A program made the translations under genes and the position numbers. Shown here piece by piece: positions 43,355 through 52,399 of a stretch of 64,000 nt of DNA (positions are counted from its first letter, which is position 1; the number at the start of each line of letters is the position of its first letter). Origin of the DNA: Marivita cryptomonadis (GTDB lineage: Bacteria; Pseudomonadota; Alphaproteobacteria; Rhodobacterales; Rhodobacteraceae); assembly GCF_002115725.1 (NCBI RefSeq), contig NZ_JFKD01000003.1, positions 62,001 to 126,000 on the forward strand. Direction: 5' to 3'. The notes under the pieces are model-generated. The model worked only from the letters and a program-made list of their open reading frames with translations, did no database searches and had not been told where the DNA came from.

Positions 43355-45801
43355 CAATAGGGCACCCGCCATTTCGGCTTGCTCGGCTGCGCCTCGACCT
43401 GCGCCAGACCGCTGGTCTCCATCAGGCGCGTGATCTCTTCTTCCAGCAGGCGTTCATCCGCCAGGCCGCGCACGGGCACTCGACCGGGCTCGAGAAAGAG
43501 TGGCGCGGCAAGCGGGGTCACCCGATCAAGGCGCAGCAGGTCGATGCGGTCGCCCACGCGCTCGGCCATTTCGCGGATGCGGGCGAAATCGACCAATCCG
43601 CGCATCGCCTCTTCACGGGTGATCTTCATCAGCAGATGGTCAGGGTCGTATTTGAGCAGTGTGTCATACAAGATGTCGGACGACATCGTCGCCTGCCGCC
43701 CGGTCTTGCGTTGCCCCCCAAGATTGCGTTCGATCAGCCCAGCGATGGTGGCCGACGCGCGGAAGGTGCGTTTCATCACCGCGTTGCCCGCAAGCCAGCC
43801 TTCCAACCCGGCCTCCAAAGCCGCCAGATCGAATAGCGGCGCGGGGTCGATCACAGCATCCAGCCCCCAGATCAGCACCGCGTAATCGGTAGCAACGAAC
43901 CCCATCGGCGCAAGGCCTTCCTCCTCCATCCGCTTGGTCAGCAAAAGCCCAAGCGTCTGCATCGCGTTGCGCCCGGCAAAGCCGTAGGCCACGAGCTGTT
44001 CACGGCCATCATGCGGGAAACTTTCAATCAACAGCCGCCCTGGTTCGGGAAGACGACTGACACGGCGCTGCATCTGCAACCAGTCGCGCGTGTGACGCGG
44101 CAGGTCGGGCCAGTCGTCCTGTTGGAACATCCCTAGAATACGATTCGACAATTGCGTAGACGTGGCGAATTTGGTGCCCATGAACGTGGCGATCTTGGGT
44201 TTGCGCCCGGGGTCGCGGGTGACTTCGACCGTTAGCTCCCGCAGGCCCTCGTAGCGTACAATCTGCCCGCCAATCAGAAAGGTATCGCCACATGTCAGGG
44301 TCGCTGCGAACCCCTCTTCGATCTCGCCCAGTGGCGCGCCACCCCGGCCCCGCCATTTGACCTTGAGCGTATCGGTGTCCTGAATCGTGCCGATATTCTG
44401 ACGGATGCGCGCGGCGGAACGTGGGTCGCGGAGTTGCCAGCGCCCATCCGGCAATTGCTTGAGCCGTTGCCACTGGTCATAGGCGCGCAGAGCATAACCA
44501 CCTGTGGCACAGAAATTCAGGCAGGCGTCGAACGCGTCGCGGCTGAGATCCGCATAGGCCCCGGCCGCTGTCATCTCGGCATAAAGCGCATCAGCGTCGA
44601 ACGGCCCGGAACAGGCGGCGATCAGAATGTGCTGGCACAGCACGTCACGCGGCCCGCGCCCGCGCCATTCGCCGTCCAGATCATGCGCCTTGACCGCCTC
44701 GAGTGCGGCCACGCATTCGACCACTTCAAACCGGTTGGCTGGCACCAGCAACGCCTTTGACGGCGCGTTGTAGCGGTGGTTCGCACGACCAATCCGCTGC
44801 ACCAGACGTTTGACGTTCTTAGGCGCGCCGATCTGGATCACCAGATCCACATCACCCCAGTCGATACCAAGATCCAGACTTCCAGTGCAGACAATTGCCC
44901 GCAAGTCACCGCGCACCATCGCGGCTTCGACCTTTTCGCGCTGTTGCCGGTCGAGTGATCCGTGATGAATACCGATGGGCAAAGCGTCTTCATTGGCGAG
45001 CCAGAGGTTGTGGAAAAAGATCTCGGCCTGCGCACGCGTGTTGTGGAAGATCAATGTCGTCTTGTGCTGTTTGACCTGTTCCAGCACCGCAGGAATGCTG
45101 TATTTTGCACCGCCACCAGACCAAGGCGGGGCTTCGTCGGTGACCAACATTGCGATGTCAGGCTCTGGTCCCGGATCGGCGAGGACAATTTCGCAGGGAT
45201 CGGGATGACGAGCCAAAAGCCGTGCGATGGCAGCCGGATCGTCGACCGTCGCCGACAACCCAACGCGGCGCAGATCGGGGCACATGGCCTGCAATCGCGC
45301 CAGCGCCAACATCAGCTGATCGCCGCGTTTCGATTCCGCAAGCGCGTGGATTTCGTCGACCACCACCCGCTGCACGCCCTTGAACATGCGGGGTGCGTCT
45401 TCATAGCTGGTCAGCAGGGCAAGCGATTCAGGCGTGGTCAGCAAGATATGTGGCGGGTCAGCGCGTTGACGTTTCTTGATATGTGCAGAGGTGTCGCCGG
45501 TGCGGTCCTCGACCCGGATTGGCAGGCCTGCATCGTCAATCGGGGTACGCAGGTTACGCTTGATATCAGCGGCCAACGCTTTGAGCGGGCTGACATACAG
45601 CGTGTGCAACCCGTCGCGCGGTCTCTGAGCGAGGTCTACAAGCGTCGGCAGGAACCCAGCCAATGTCTTGCCGCCCCCCGTAGGCGCAATGAGCAGCAGG
45701 CAGGGGTCGGCGGCGCGGTCCAGCATCTGTTGCTGGTGCGGATGGATCGCCCATCCGCGCGTGTCGAACCAGGTTTGAAGGGAGGCGGGCAAAGCGGTCA
45801 T
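43354..45801 (-). CDS. Lhr-family DEXH helicase (ligase-associated type)
   Basis: This 815-residue helicase has APTGGGKTLAGFLP (motif I, near residue 40), TTPESLALL, VVVDEIHAL (motif II, DEIH), GLSATV (III) and in the second domain GIHHGSLDRQQR, IVCTGSLDLGIDWGDVD and QRIGRANHR (VI). The C-terminal half is the Lhr-type domain. Length matches the bacterial ligase-associated Lhr, which usually sits in an operon with an ATP-dependent DNA ligase, an exonuclease and a phosphoesterase for DNA repair. None of these is adjacent here. ATG 45801 is the first start. Confidence 0.92.
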   Translation of the reverse strand: MTALPASLQTWFDTRGWAIHPHQQQMLDRAADPCLLLIAPTGGGKTLAGFLPTLVDLAQRPRDGLHTLYVSPLKALAADIKRNLRTPIDDAGLPIRVEDRTGDTSAHIKKRQRADPPHILLTTPESLALLTSYEDAPRMFKGVQRVVVDEIHALAESKRGDQLMLALARLQAMCPDLRRVGLSATVDDPAAIARLLARHPDPCEIVLADPGPEPDIAMLVTDEAPPWSGGGAKYSIPAVLEQVKQHKTTLIFHNTRAQAEIFFHNLWLANEDALPIGIHHGSLDRQQREKVEAAMVRGDLRAIVCTGSLDLGIDWGDVDLVIQIGAPKNVKRLVQRIGRANHRYNAPSKALLVPANRFEVVECVAALEAVKAHDLDGEWRGRGPRDVLCQHILIAACSGPFDADALYAEMTAAGAYADLSRDAFDACLNFCATGGYALRAYDQWQRLKQLPDGRWQLRDPRSAARIRQNIGTIQDTDTLKVKWRGRGGAPLGEIEEGFAATLTCGDTFLIGGQIVRYEGLRELTVEVTRDPGRKPKIATFMGTKFATSTQLSNRILGMFQQDDWPDLPRHTRDWLQMQRRVSRLPEPGRLLIESFPHDGREQLVAYGFAGRNAMQTLGLLLTKRMEEEGLAPMGFVATDYAVLIWGLDAVIDPAPLFDLAALEAGLEGWLAGNAVMKRTFRASATIAGLIERNLGGQRKTGRQATMSSDILYDTLLKYDPDHLLMKITREEAMRGLVDFARIREMAERVGDRIDLLRLDRVTPLAAPLFLEPGRVPVRGLADERLLEEEITRLMETSGLAQVEAQPSKPKWRVPY

Positions 45802-45902
45802 GCTTTGTACATATGTCGCCCCGGGGCAAAGAAAAACGCGGAACGCGCATTGCGGGCAGGATCGGCATCACAGATGGTGCGCTTACTTCTGAAAGGCCCC
45901 CT

Positions 45903-47087
45903 ATGCGCACCCCTCATCCGCTTTTGTTGACCTTGACGCTTTATCTGGCGGGACTTGGCGCAGCAGGGCAGTTTTCCAAACTGGCGGTGAGTTTCGTCAC
46001 TCTGACGCAGGTCTATTCGGGGAAAAGCGAGGCGATCCTTGGTCTTGCCGTATCGCTCATCAGCCTTGTCGGCCTCATCCTCGGGCTGGTGGCAGGGATT
46101 GTCGTGTCGCGCATCGGTGCGCGCCGGGCGCTGGTCGCAGCTTTGGCCTTGGGGGCGGTCATGTCGCTTTGGCAAGCCACCCTGCCCAATTTGTCGGTGC
46201 TGATGCTGAGCCGTGTTCTGGAAGGTGCGTCGCACCTATTGATCGTGGTCGCCGCGCCAACCCTGATCGCCGAAGCGGTGCCAGACCGATATCGCCCTGC
46301 CGCGCTTACACTTTGGAGCACGTTCTTCGGGGTGGCCTTTGCGCTGACAGCGATCATCGCCCCTTGGGTGATCGCACATGGTGGGTTGTCCCTGCTGATC
46401 GGAGCACACGGTGTGTGGATGGCCGTAGCCTGCGCAGCTATTCTTCTGGTCTTGCCGCATCCCGTGATACCGCCCGCGCCAGCCGCGCGGATATCCGTAC
46501 TGCGCCGTCATCTGACGGCCTATGCGACACCGGGCATCGCCACCCCGGCTTTGGCTTGGCTGTGCTATACCCTAACCTTCGTATCTGTCCTGACAGCGTT
46601 ACCGCTGCTGACCGGTGGTGCCGCCCCGACATGGCTGGCCGCGATCGCACCTTTGGTGTCCATCGCTGTCGCGCTGACAGTTGGGGTTGCCATCTTGTCG
46701 CGCCACCCGGCGCAGCCCGTTGTGACGCTGGGCTTCGCGCTGTGTGCCGGGGTGGCTGTGGCAATCCTTGGGGTGGGCTTTACGACGGTGACGGTATTGG
46801 CGCTCTTTGCAAGCATGGCCTTGGTGCAAAGCGCGGGCTTTGCTGTGGTGCCACAGATCAACGCCGATGCGCAATCGCGGGCCATGGCGAACGGCGCGCT
46901 GGCGCAGATGGGAAACCTTGGAAACCTGAGTGGCACGCCGCTGCTGATTGCGTTGTACCAGGGGGCCCCGCTGTTCGGGCCGTTTCTGTTTCTGATCACG
47001 GCCTATGGTGGTGGTGTGCTGATCACGTGGGTTCTCGGGCGCCGTGCTGTTGCGGCGATGGCCGAGGGGCGTGTTTCAGTCGACTGA
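45903..47087 (+). CDS. Major facilitator superfamily transporter
   Basis: This 394-residue protein has about 12 hydrophobic helices and no signal peptide. The helix 2-3 loop SRIGARRALVAAL is the MFS motif A region, and LMLSRVLEGASHLLIVVAAPTLIAEAVPDRYRPAALTLW is typical of helices 4-5. ATG 45903 starts just before the first helix; the frame from 45813 overlaps the divergent promoter zone of the helicase gene. The substrate is unknown. Convergent with ribE. Confidence 0.88.
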   Translation: MRTPHPLLLTLTLYLAGLGAAGQFSKLAVSFVTLTQVYSGKSEAILGLAVSLISLVGLILGLVAGIVVSRIGARRALVAALALGAVMSLWQATLPNLSVLMLSRVLEGASHLLIVVAAPTLIAEAVPDRYRPAALTLWSTFFGVAFALTAIIAPWVIAHGGLSLLIGAHGVWMAVACAAILLVLPHPVIPPAPAARISVLRRHLTAYATPGIATPALAWLCYTLTFVSVLTALPLLTGGAAPTWLAAIAPLVSIAVALTVGVAILSRHPAQPVVTLGFALCAGVAVAILGVGFTTVTVLALFASMALVQSAGFAVVPQINADAQSRAMANGALAQMGNLGNLSGTPLLIALYQGAPLFGPFLFLITAYGGGVLITWVLGRRAVAAMAEGRVSVD

Positions 47088-47092
47088 ACCAC

Positions 47093-47112
47093 CGAACGCG
47101 TCGACGCGTTCG
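47093..47112. terminator. 20-bp perfect palindrome between convergent genes
   Basis: CGAACGCGTC and its reverse complement GACGCGTTCG abut with no spacer. The palindrome fills the 25-bp gap between the MFS and ribE stops. It would form a hairpin in either transcript. There is no T run, so its terminator role is likely but not certain. Confidence 0.55.
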
Positions 47113-47703
47113 TTACCCCTGCATTTCGGCAAGCCGCGCCACATAACGCGCAAGAGTGTCGATCTCGAGGTTCACCTTGTCGCCCACCTTGGACGCGCCC
47201 CAGGTCGTGACCTCTTGCGTGTGGGGAATGATGTTCACACCGAACTGCGTGTCATCGACTTCGTTCACTGTCAGGGACGTCCCATCCAGCGCAACCGACC
47301 CCTTGGGTGCGATGAACCGCGCAAGGCTGCGAGGGGCATCGAACGTATAGCGGACGCTGTCGCCTTCGGGCCGCATCTCGACGATCTCGGCCAGACCATC
47401 GACATGACCCGACACGATATGCCCGCCCAGCTCGTCGCCCACTTTGAGCGCCCGTTCAAGGTTGATCTTTTGGCCCTCAACCCACTGGCCGATATTGGTC
47501 TTGTCCAGGGTTTCCGCGCTGATCTCGACATCAAACCAGTCGGGGCCAAGCTGCACCACGGTCAGGCAAACGCCGCTGCACGCGATGGAGGCACCAATGT
47601 CGATGCCCTGCGTATCGTAGCGTGTCCCGATCCGGGCGCGCAGATCGCCGCGCCGTTCAAGACTGCGGACATCTCCGATGTCGGTCACGATCCCGGTAAA
47701 CAT
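47113..47703 (-). CDS. ribE: Riboflavin synthase, alpha chain
   Basis: This 196-residue protein has the two-fold lumazine-binding repeat. Repeat 1 begins MFTGIVTDIGDV and includes IACSGVCLTV. Repeat 2 includes GGHIVSGHVDGLA, then DGTSLTVNEVD and NIIPHTQEVTTW. It dismutates two 6,7-dimethyl-8-ribityllumazines to riboflavin. In related genomes ribE is commonly next to ribD; here about 4.7 kb with three capsule genes on the opposite strand separate them. Confidence 0.96.
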   Translation of the reverse strand: MFTGIVTDIGDVRSLERRGDLRARIGTRYDTQGIDIGASIACSGVCLTVVQLGPDWFDVEISAETLDKTNIGQWVEGQKINLERALKVGDELGGHIVSGHVDGLAEIVEMRPEGDSVRYTFDAPRSLARFIAPKGSVALDGTSLTVNEVDDTQFGVNIIPHTQEVTTWGASKVGDKVNLEIDTLARYVARLAEMQG

Positions 47704-47810
47704 GAACTCGCCCTCGCTATCGTCACCCGCGCAAAATCTGGCGGATTTTGATTCTCAGAATGCTGCCTGTTGTGTTAGTCTTCAGGCAGTCTGAGGGATA
47801 CTGCGCCGAC

Positions 47811-49118
47811 ATGACAAACACAACGGGCAAGCCCAAGACCACCCAACCGCGCGTCTTTCTGTTTTTGCAAGGACCGCACGGTCCGTTCTTCAGCGAATTG
47901 GCCAATCGGCTGCGCGAGACCGGTGCCACCTGTTTTCGGGTGGCATTCAACGCAGGCGATGCGGCACGCTGGAAAGATGCGGCTTCGCTGCTGGTGTTCC
48001 GAGACCCGGTCCCCGCATGGCGCGATCAGCTCACTCGCTGGATTGATGCAACACAAGCCTCCGATCTGGTCCTTTACGGCGATGTCCGCAGGCATCATGC
48101 CGAGGCGATCCAGATTGCCAAAGCCGCCGGTTTGACCATTCACGTGTTCGAGGAAGGCTATCTTCGCCCCTACTGGGCCACGTATGAACGGGATGGGTCA
48201 AATGGTAATTCGAAGCTGATGCAGATCAGTCTGGAGCAGATGACAAACGCTCTGAACCGCACCGCGGATGTACCGGCGGTGCCGCCGGATCGCTGGGGTG
48301 ACTTGCGGATGCACATGATCCACGGCGCACTTTACCATTGGCATGTTCTGTTTCGAAACCAGCGGTTTCCACACTACCAGCCACACCGCGATCAAACAGT
48401 TGCCGAAGAATTCCGTCTTCAGGTTCTGCGGCTTTTGCGGCGGCCACGGCACATGGTGGAACGCTGGATCACAACCCGGCGCATCCGGGCTGGTGGCCGT
48501 CCCTACCACGTCGTACTGCTGCAATTGGAACATGACGCCAGCTTTCGGGCTTTTTCCGATTTTGCGTCGCAGACCGAATTTGTCGACATGGTCATTGCGG
48601 GGTTCGCCGGCGGTGCGCCACAGCATCATCGGCTGGTGTTCAAAGCACATCCTCTGGAGGACGGGCGCGCGCCGCTGGACCGGACCATTCGCGATACCGC
48701 GCGGGCACGTGGCGTATCGGACCGTGTGCATTTCGTACGCGGCGGCAAGCTGGCCTACCTCCTGCAAGCTGCACGCTCTGCAGTGACGGTGAATTCGACT
48801 TCGGCGCATCAGGCCTTATGGCGCGGGCTTCCTGTGCGCAGTTTTGGTGTCAGTGTTTATGACAAGCCCGGCCTCGTGTCGGACCAGCCCTTGCCCGAAT
48901 TCTTCGCTGATCCCATGCCGCCAGACCCGAATGCCTATGCGATCTACCGGCAATTCCTTCTGGAGACGAGCCAGCTTCCTGGCGGGTATTATTCATCGAA
49001 AGGTCGCGCCCAGCTGCTTCGGCACGTGGTGGATCGGATGGTGTCGACCAATGACCCCTATGATCTGAGGTTGCAGTCACGCGAGACCGCAGCGCAACAG
49101 TTGCGTGTCGTTCGCTGA
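47811..49118 (+). CDS. kpsS: Capsule polysaccharide Kdo-linker transferase/export protein (KpsS-like)
   Basis: This 435-residue protein has VFLFLQGPHGPFFSELANRL near the N-terminus and LVLYGDVRRHHAEAIQIAKAAGLTIHVFEEGYLRPYW, the conserved capsule synthesis block. C-terminal HRLVFKAHPLEDGRAPLDRTI and TVNSTSAHQALWRGLPVRSFGVSVYDKPGL match KpsS/LipB, which add beta-Kdo to the phospholipid anchor of group 2 capsules. I chose ATG 47811 after GAGGGA; an in-frame start at 47748 lies closer to ribE. A 7-bp hairpin (47763-47789) sits in the leader. First of three capsule genes. Confidence 0.88.
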   Translation: MTNTTGKPKTTQPRVFLFLQGPHGPFFSELANRLRETGATCFRVAFNAGDAARWKDAASLLVFRDPVPAWRDQLTRWIDATQASDLVLYGDVRRHHAEAIQIAKAAGLTIHVFEEGYLRPYWATYERDGSNGNSKLMQISLEQMTNALNRTADVPAVPPDRWGDLRMHMIHGALYHWHVLFRNQRFPHYQPHRDQTVAEEFRLQVLRLLRRPRHMVERWITTRRIRAGGRPYHVVLLQLEHDASFRAFSDFASQTEFVDMVIAGFAGGAPQHHRLVFKAHPLEDGRAPLDRTIRDTARARGVSDRVHFVRGGKLAYLLQAARSAVTVNSTSAHQALWRGLPVRSFGVSVYDKPGLVSDQPLPEFFADPMPPDPNAYAIYRQFLLETSQLPGGYYSSKGRAQLLRHVVDRMVSTNDPYDLRLQSRETAAQQLRVVR

Positions 49119-49157
49119 GAAGCACCAGCCCTAGTACTGGCCAAACTCACTGGATTC

Positions 49158-49182
49158 CGGTAACTTACCGAAAAAATATAAA
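49158..49182 (+). promoter_or_regulatory. Candidate promoter and operator before the capsule export lipoprotein gene
   Basis: The palindrome CGGTAA-C-TTACCG (49158-49170) overlaps the expected -35 zone of a TATAAA -10 element (49177-49182). It is in the 100-bp gap between kpsS-like and the export lipoprotein gene. This would allow separate control of the last two capsule genes. Confidence 0.35.
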
Positions 49183-49218
49183 CCGAGGCAGTCAATAACT
49201 GGTCGAGGAGACCAAGCA

Positions 49219-50367
49219 GTGTTCAGTTCGAAATTCCGGTGGGCGCGGCCCATCGCTGTGGTGCTTTCGGCATCGGTCCTCGCGTCCTGCGGCTTGCCGG
49301 GTGTGGGCCCTACGAAAAACCAGATCTTCGCAGGCTCCGTGCAGCGTGAAGGCGATGCATTCGTTGTTGCGATCAATGATCGCGTCACCAGAGCGACTGC
49401 CTTTGTCCCAGCCCTTGGATTTTCAGATAAGCTGAAGAGTGCAGGCATCCAAAGCGCTGATATCATCCGCCCCGGCGACGTGCTTGGGCTGACAATCTGG
49501 GAAAACGTGGATGACGGTCTTTTGGCCGGGGCTACATCCAACGCAACCGCACTCGAGAACGTTCAGGTCGACGGATCAGGCTTTATCTTCGTGCCCTATG
49601 CCGGGCGGATCAAGGCAGCAGGCAACACCCCCGAGGCCATCCGTCGGATCATCACGGAAAAACTTGAGGACCAGACTCCTGACCCGCAGGTAGAAGTTCG
49701 CAGGACCGCTGGCGACGGGGCCAGCGTGTCGATCCTTGGCTCCGCCGGCGTGCAGGGCATCTTCCCGATCACCCGCCCGACCCGTACGCTTGCCGCCATG
49801 CTGGCCAATGCCGGAGGGGTTGGCGAAGTGGCCGAGATTGCACAGATCACGCTCACACGTGGCAACGTCAGCGAAACAATCTGGTTCGAAGACCTGTATG
49901 ACCATCCCGAATTGGACATCGCTTTGCGCGATGGTGACCGCATTCTGATCCAAGCGGATCAACGGTCGTTCACGGCGCTTGGTGCAGCTGGCGCGCAAAC
50001 CCGCCTGACCTTCGAGTCGCAGACCCTGTCGCTGGTCGAAGCACTTGCGCAGCTTGGCGGATTGAGCGCGAGCACTGCCGACCCAACCGGTGTCTTCGTG
50101 TTCCGCAATGAACCTGCCGAGATCGCGAACGCGGTGCTGGGCCGAACTGATCTCGTTGGCGCGCAACGCTTGATTTACGTGATGGACCTGACGGAGCCCA
50201 ATGGGTTGTTCATGGCACGTGATTTCCTGATCCGCGATCAAGACACGATCTATGTGACCGAAGCTCCAATCGTTCAGTGGAACCGCACGATCGCGTCGAT
50301 CACGGGGACGCTGGGCGGCGCGCAGAGTTTGGGAAGCGTGGCGACGGGCGGAACGGTTACCGAGTAA
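49219..50367 (+). CDS. Polysaccharide export outer-membrane lipoprotein (Wza/KpsD family)
   Basis: This 382-residue protein starts at GTG after CGAGGAG and has a lipoprotein signal (AVVLSASVLA-SC). A polysaccharide export domain follows (IRPGDVLGLTIWENVDDG, VDGSGFIFVPYAGRIKAAGNTPEAIRRIITEKL), then SLBB-type beta-grasp repeats (SVSILGSAGVQGIFPITRPTRTLAAMLANAGG and SFTALGAAGAQTRLTFESQTLSLVEALAQLGG). It is expected to form the outer-membrane channel for capsule export. It lies between the two Kdo-transferase genes. Confidence 0.92.
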   Translation: MFSSKFRWARPIAVVLSASVLASCGLPGVGPTKNQIFAGSVQREGDAFVVAINDRVTRATAFVPALGFSDKLKSAGIQSADIIRPGDVLGLTIWENVDDGLLAGATSNATALENVQVDGSGFIFVPYAGRIKAAGNTPEAIRRIITEKLEDQTPDPQVEVRRTAGDGASVSILGSAGVQGIFPITRPTRTLAAMLANAGGVGEVAEIAQITLTRGNVSETIWFEDLYDHPELDIALRDGDRILIQADQRSFTALGAAGAQTRLTFESQTLSLVEALAQLGGLSASTADPTGVFVFRNEPAEIANAVLGRTDLVGAQRLIYVMDLTEPNGLFMARDFLIRDQDTIYVTEAPIVQWNRTIASITGTLGGAQSLGSVATGGTVTE

Positions 50368-50413
50368 CGGGGCAATGCAACCTCCGAGTTCACTGGAAAA
50401 CGCCGGGGCAGAG

Positions 50414-52399
50414 ATGTCCCGGCGTTTGTATGTCTACAATTCCGGCTTTCTGACCCAAGCCCGCGTCAAACGAATTTTGCAGCTTGCGGGATGGTCAGTG
50501 ACACTCGGGCGACCGTCAAAGGAAGACTGGGTCGGCGTTTGGGGGGCGGCCCCCAGTGCAGAGCGTGGCCTTGCCGTGGCAGATGGCCGGGACGCCCAGG
50601 TCCTTCGGGTAGAGGACGCGTTCTTGCGATCCCTTCATCCAGGCCGTGTATCCGGCGAACCACCACTTGGACTGGTTCTGGACCGAACCGGGCTGCACTT
50701 TGATGCTTCCCGCCCGTCCGATCTCGAGACGCTGCTGATCAACGATCCGTTGGACGATAGCGCGCTCTTGAATTCTGCACGGGATATGATGGCGCGCTGG
50801 CAACGGGCGCGACTGTCCAAATACAGCGCTTATGAACCCGACCTGCCGCTTCCCGAGCCGGGGTACGTGCTGGTGATAGATCAGGCCGAGGGGGATGCCT
50901 CGGTTCTTGCGTCGGTGCCGGGGCCTGACATGGCGCGCGCCAGATTTGCAGAGATGCTGTATTTTGCACAGACCGAGCATCCCACTGCGCGCATTCTGAT
51001 CCGCTCGCATCCGGAAACGCAGGCCGGGAAACGGGCCGGGCATTATTCCAAAGATCAGGCACAGGGTCGCGTTTCCTTTGTCGACGGGGCGTTTGCACCC
51101 ATGGATCTTTTGGACGGCGCAATCGCCGTCTACACCCTGTCGTCGCAAATGGGATTCGAAGCGATCCTTGCAGGCCACAAACCGCGCGTGTTCGGAACGC
51201 CGTTTTACGCAGGATGGGGGCTAAGCGAGGACGAACATCAGCTGATCCGCCGCCAGCGCAAGCTGACCCGCGCGCAGCTTTTTGCAGGCGCAATGATGCG
51301 CTATCCAGTCTGGTACGACCCCTATCACGACCGCCTGTGTGCGCTGGAGCGTGTCATCGGGACGCTGGAAGCAACCCAGCGCGCTTGGATCGAGGATCGC
51401 CACGGCTGGGTCGGACGCAACATCCGTCTTTGGAAACGTCCGCACATGCAAGCGATGTTCGGGCACCAGAAACCCATGCGGTTCGGGACTGCGCAATCGA
51501 AAGCCGATGTTCGGGTGATGGCGTGGGGCCGTGCCGCGCAGACGGGCGACGTATGCGTCGAGGACGGTTTCATCCGCTCGCAAGGATTGGGAGCACACCT
51601 TGTTCCCCCGCTGTCTCTGGTTCTCGATGAAACGGGCATCTATTTCGACCCGACGCGGTCGTCACAGCTTGAGGCCCTGATTGCAAAAAGCACATCGCTG
51701 CCGGACCATGCGCTTGCGCGGGCCCGACAGATCATGCGCCGCCTCGTGTCCGAACAAGTCACCAAATACGCATCCGGCGCGCAAAGTCCGCAGCTTGAGC
51801 CTTTTGAAAAAGGGCCTGTGCTGCTGGTTCCGGGGCAGGTGGAGGACGATGCGTCGGTCGTCCTTGGCAGCCCAGAAATCCAAACCAATGCGGCGCTTCT
51901 CAAACGAGTGCGCGATGCCAATGCAGACGCCATGATCCTGTACAAACCGCATCCCGATGTCGTCGCAGGTCTGCGGCCCGGCATTGTGGAAGACGCCCTC
52001 CAATGGGCCGATAGGGTGATCACAGACATCCCGATGGCCAGTCTGCTACCACAAGTGAATGCGGTCTGGACCATGACCTCACTTGCAGGGTTCGAAGCAT
52101 TGTTGCGTGACGTGCCGGTGACAACGCTGGGTTTGCCGTTTTATGCTGGATGGGGTTTGACGACCGACTTGTGCCCAACGCCGCCGCGCCGCGGTCAGGT
52201 GGTCTCGCTCGAGATGTTGGTACATGCGACGTTGATCGACTACCCGCGCTATTTCGATCCTGTTACGGGACAGGCCTGCCCCATCGAAATTGTGCTGGAC
52301 AGGCTGCGCGATGGTGAAGTGCCCAACGCCAAAGGATTGCGGCTTCTGGCCAAGGCACAGGGGATACTGGCCAGTTACGCGTCGCTTTGGCGGCGCTGA
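50414..52399 (+). CDS. kpsC: Capsule Kdo-linker transferase/export protein with two tandem GT domains (KpsC-like)
   Basis: This 661-residue protein contains two related halves. The first has VEDAFLRSLHPG, PLGLVLDRTGLHFDASRPSDLETLL and FGTPFYAGWGLSEDE. The second has VEDGFIRSQGLG, PLSLVLDETGIYFDPTRSSQLEALI and LGLPFYAGWGLTTD. This is the KpsC plan of two alternating beta-Kdo transferases that extend the linker begun by KpsS. ATG 50414 has a better spaced GGGG than the ATG at 50375. Its last 25 bp overlap the end of ribD on the other strand. Confidence 0.9.
   Translation: MSRRLYVYNSGFLTQARVKRILQLAGWSVTLGRPSKEDWVGVWGAAPSAERGLAVADGRDAQVLRVEDAFLRSLHPGRVSGEPPLGLVLDRTGLHFDASRPSDLETLLINDPLDDSALLNSARDMMARWQRARLSKYSAYEPDLPLPEPGYVLVIDQAEGDASVLASVPGPDMARARFAEMLYFAQTEHPTARILIRSHPETQAGKRAGHYSKDQAQGRVSFVDGAFAPMDLLDGAIAVYTLSSQMGFEAILAGHKPRVFGTPFYAGWGLSEDEHQLIRRQRKLTRAQLFAGAMMRYPVWYDPYHDRLCALERVIGTLEATQRAWIEDRHGWVGRNIRLWKRPHMQAMFGHQKPMRFGTAQSKADVRVMAWGRAAQTGDVCVEDGFIRSQGLGAHLVPPLSLVLDETGIYFDPTRSSQLEALIAKSTSLPDHALARARQIMRRLVSEQVTKYASGAQSPQLEPFEKGPVLLVPGQVEDDASVVLGSPEIQTNAALLKRVRDANADAMILYKPHPDVVAGLRPGIVEDALQWADRVITDIPMASLLPQVNAVWTMTSLAGFEALLRDVPVTTLGLPFYAGWGLTTDLCPTPPRRGQVVSLEMLVHATLIDYPRYFDPVTGQACPIEIVLDRLRDGEVPNAKGLRLLAKAQGILASYASLWRR

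Noticed and set aside
50414..52399. KpsC as an accidental fusion of two genes
   Set aside because: Two tandem related glycosyltransferase halves are the normal plan of KpsC.
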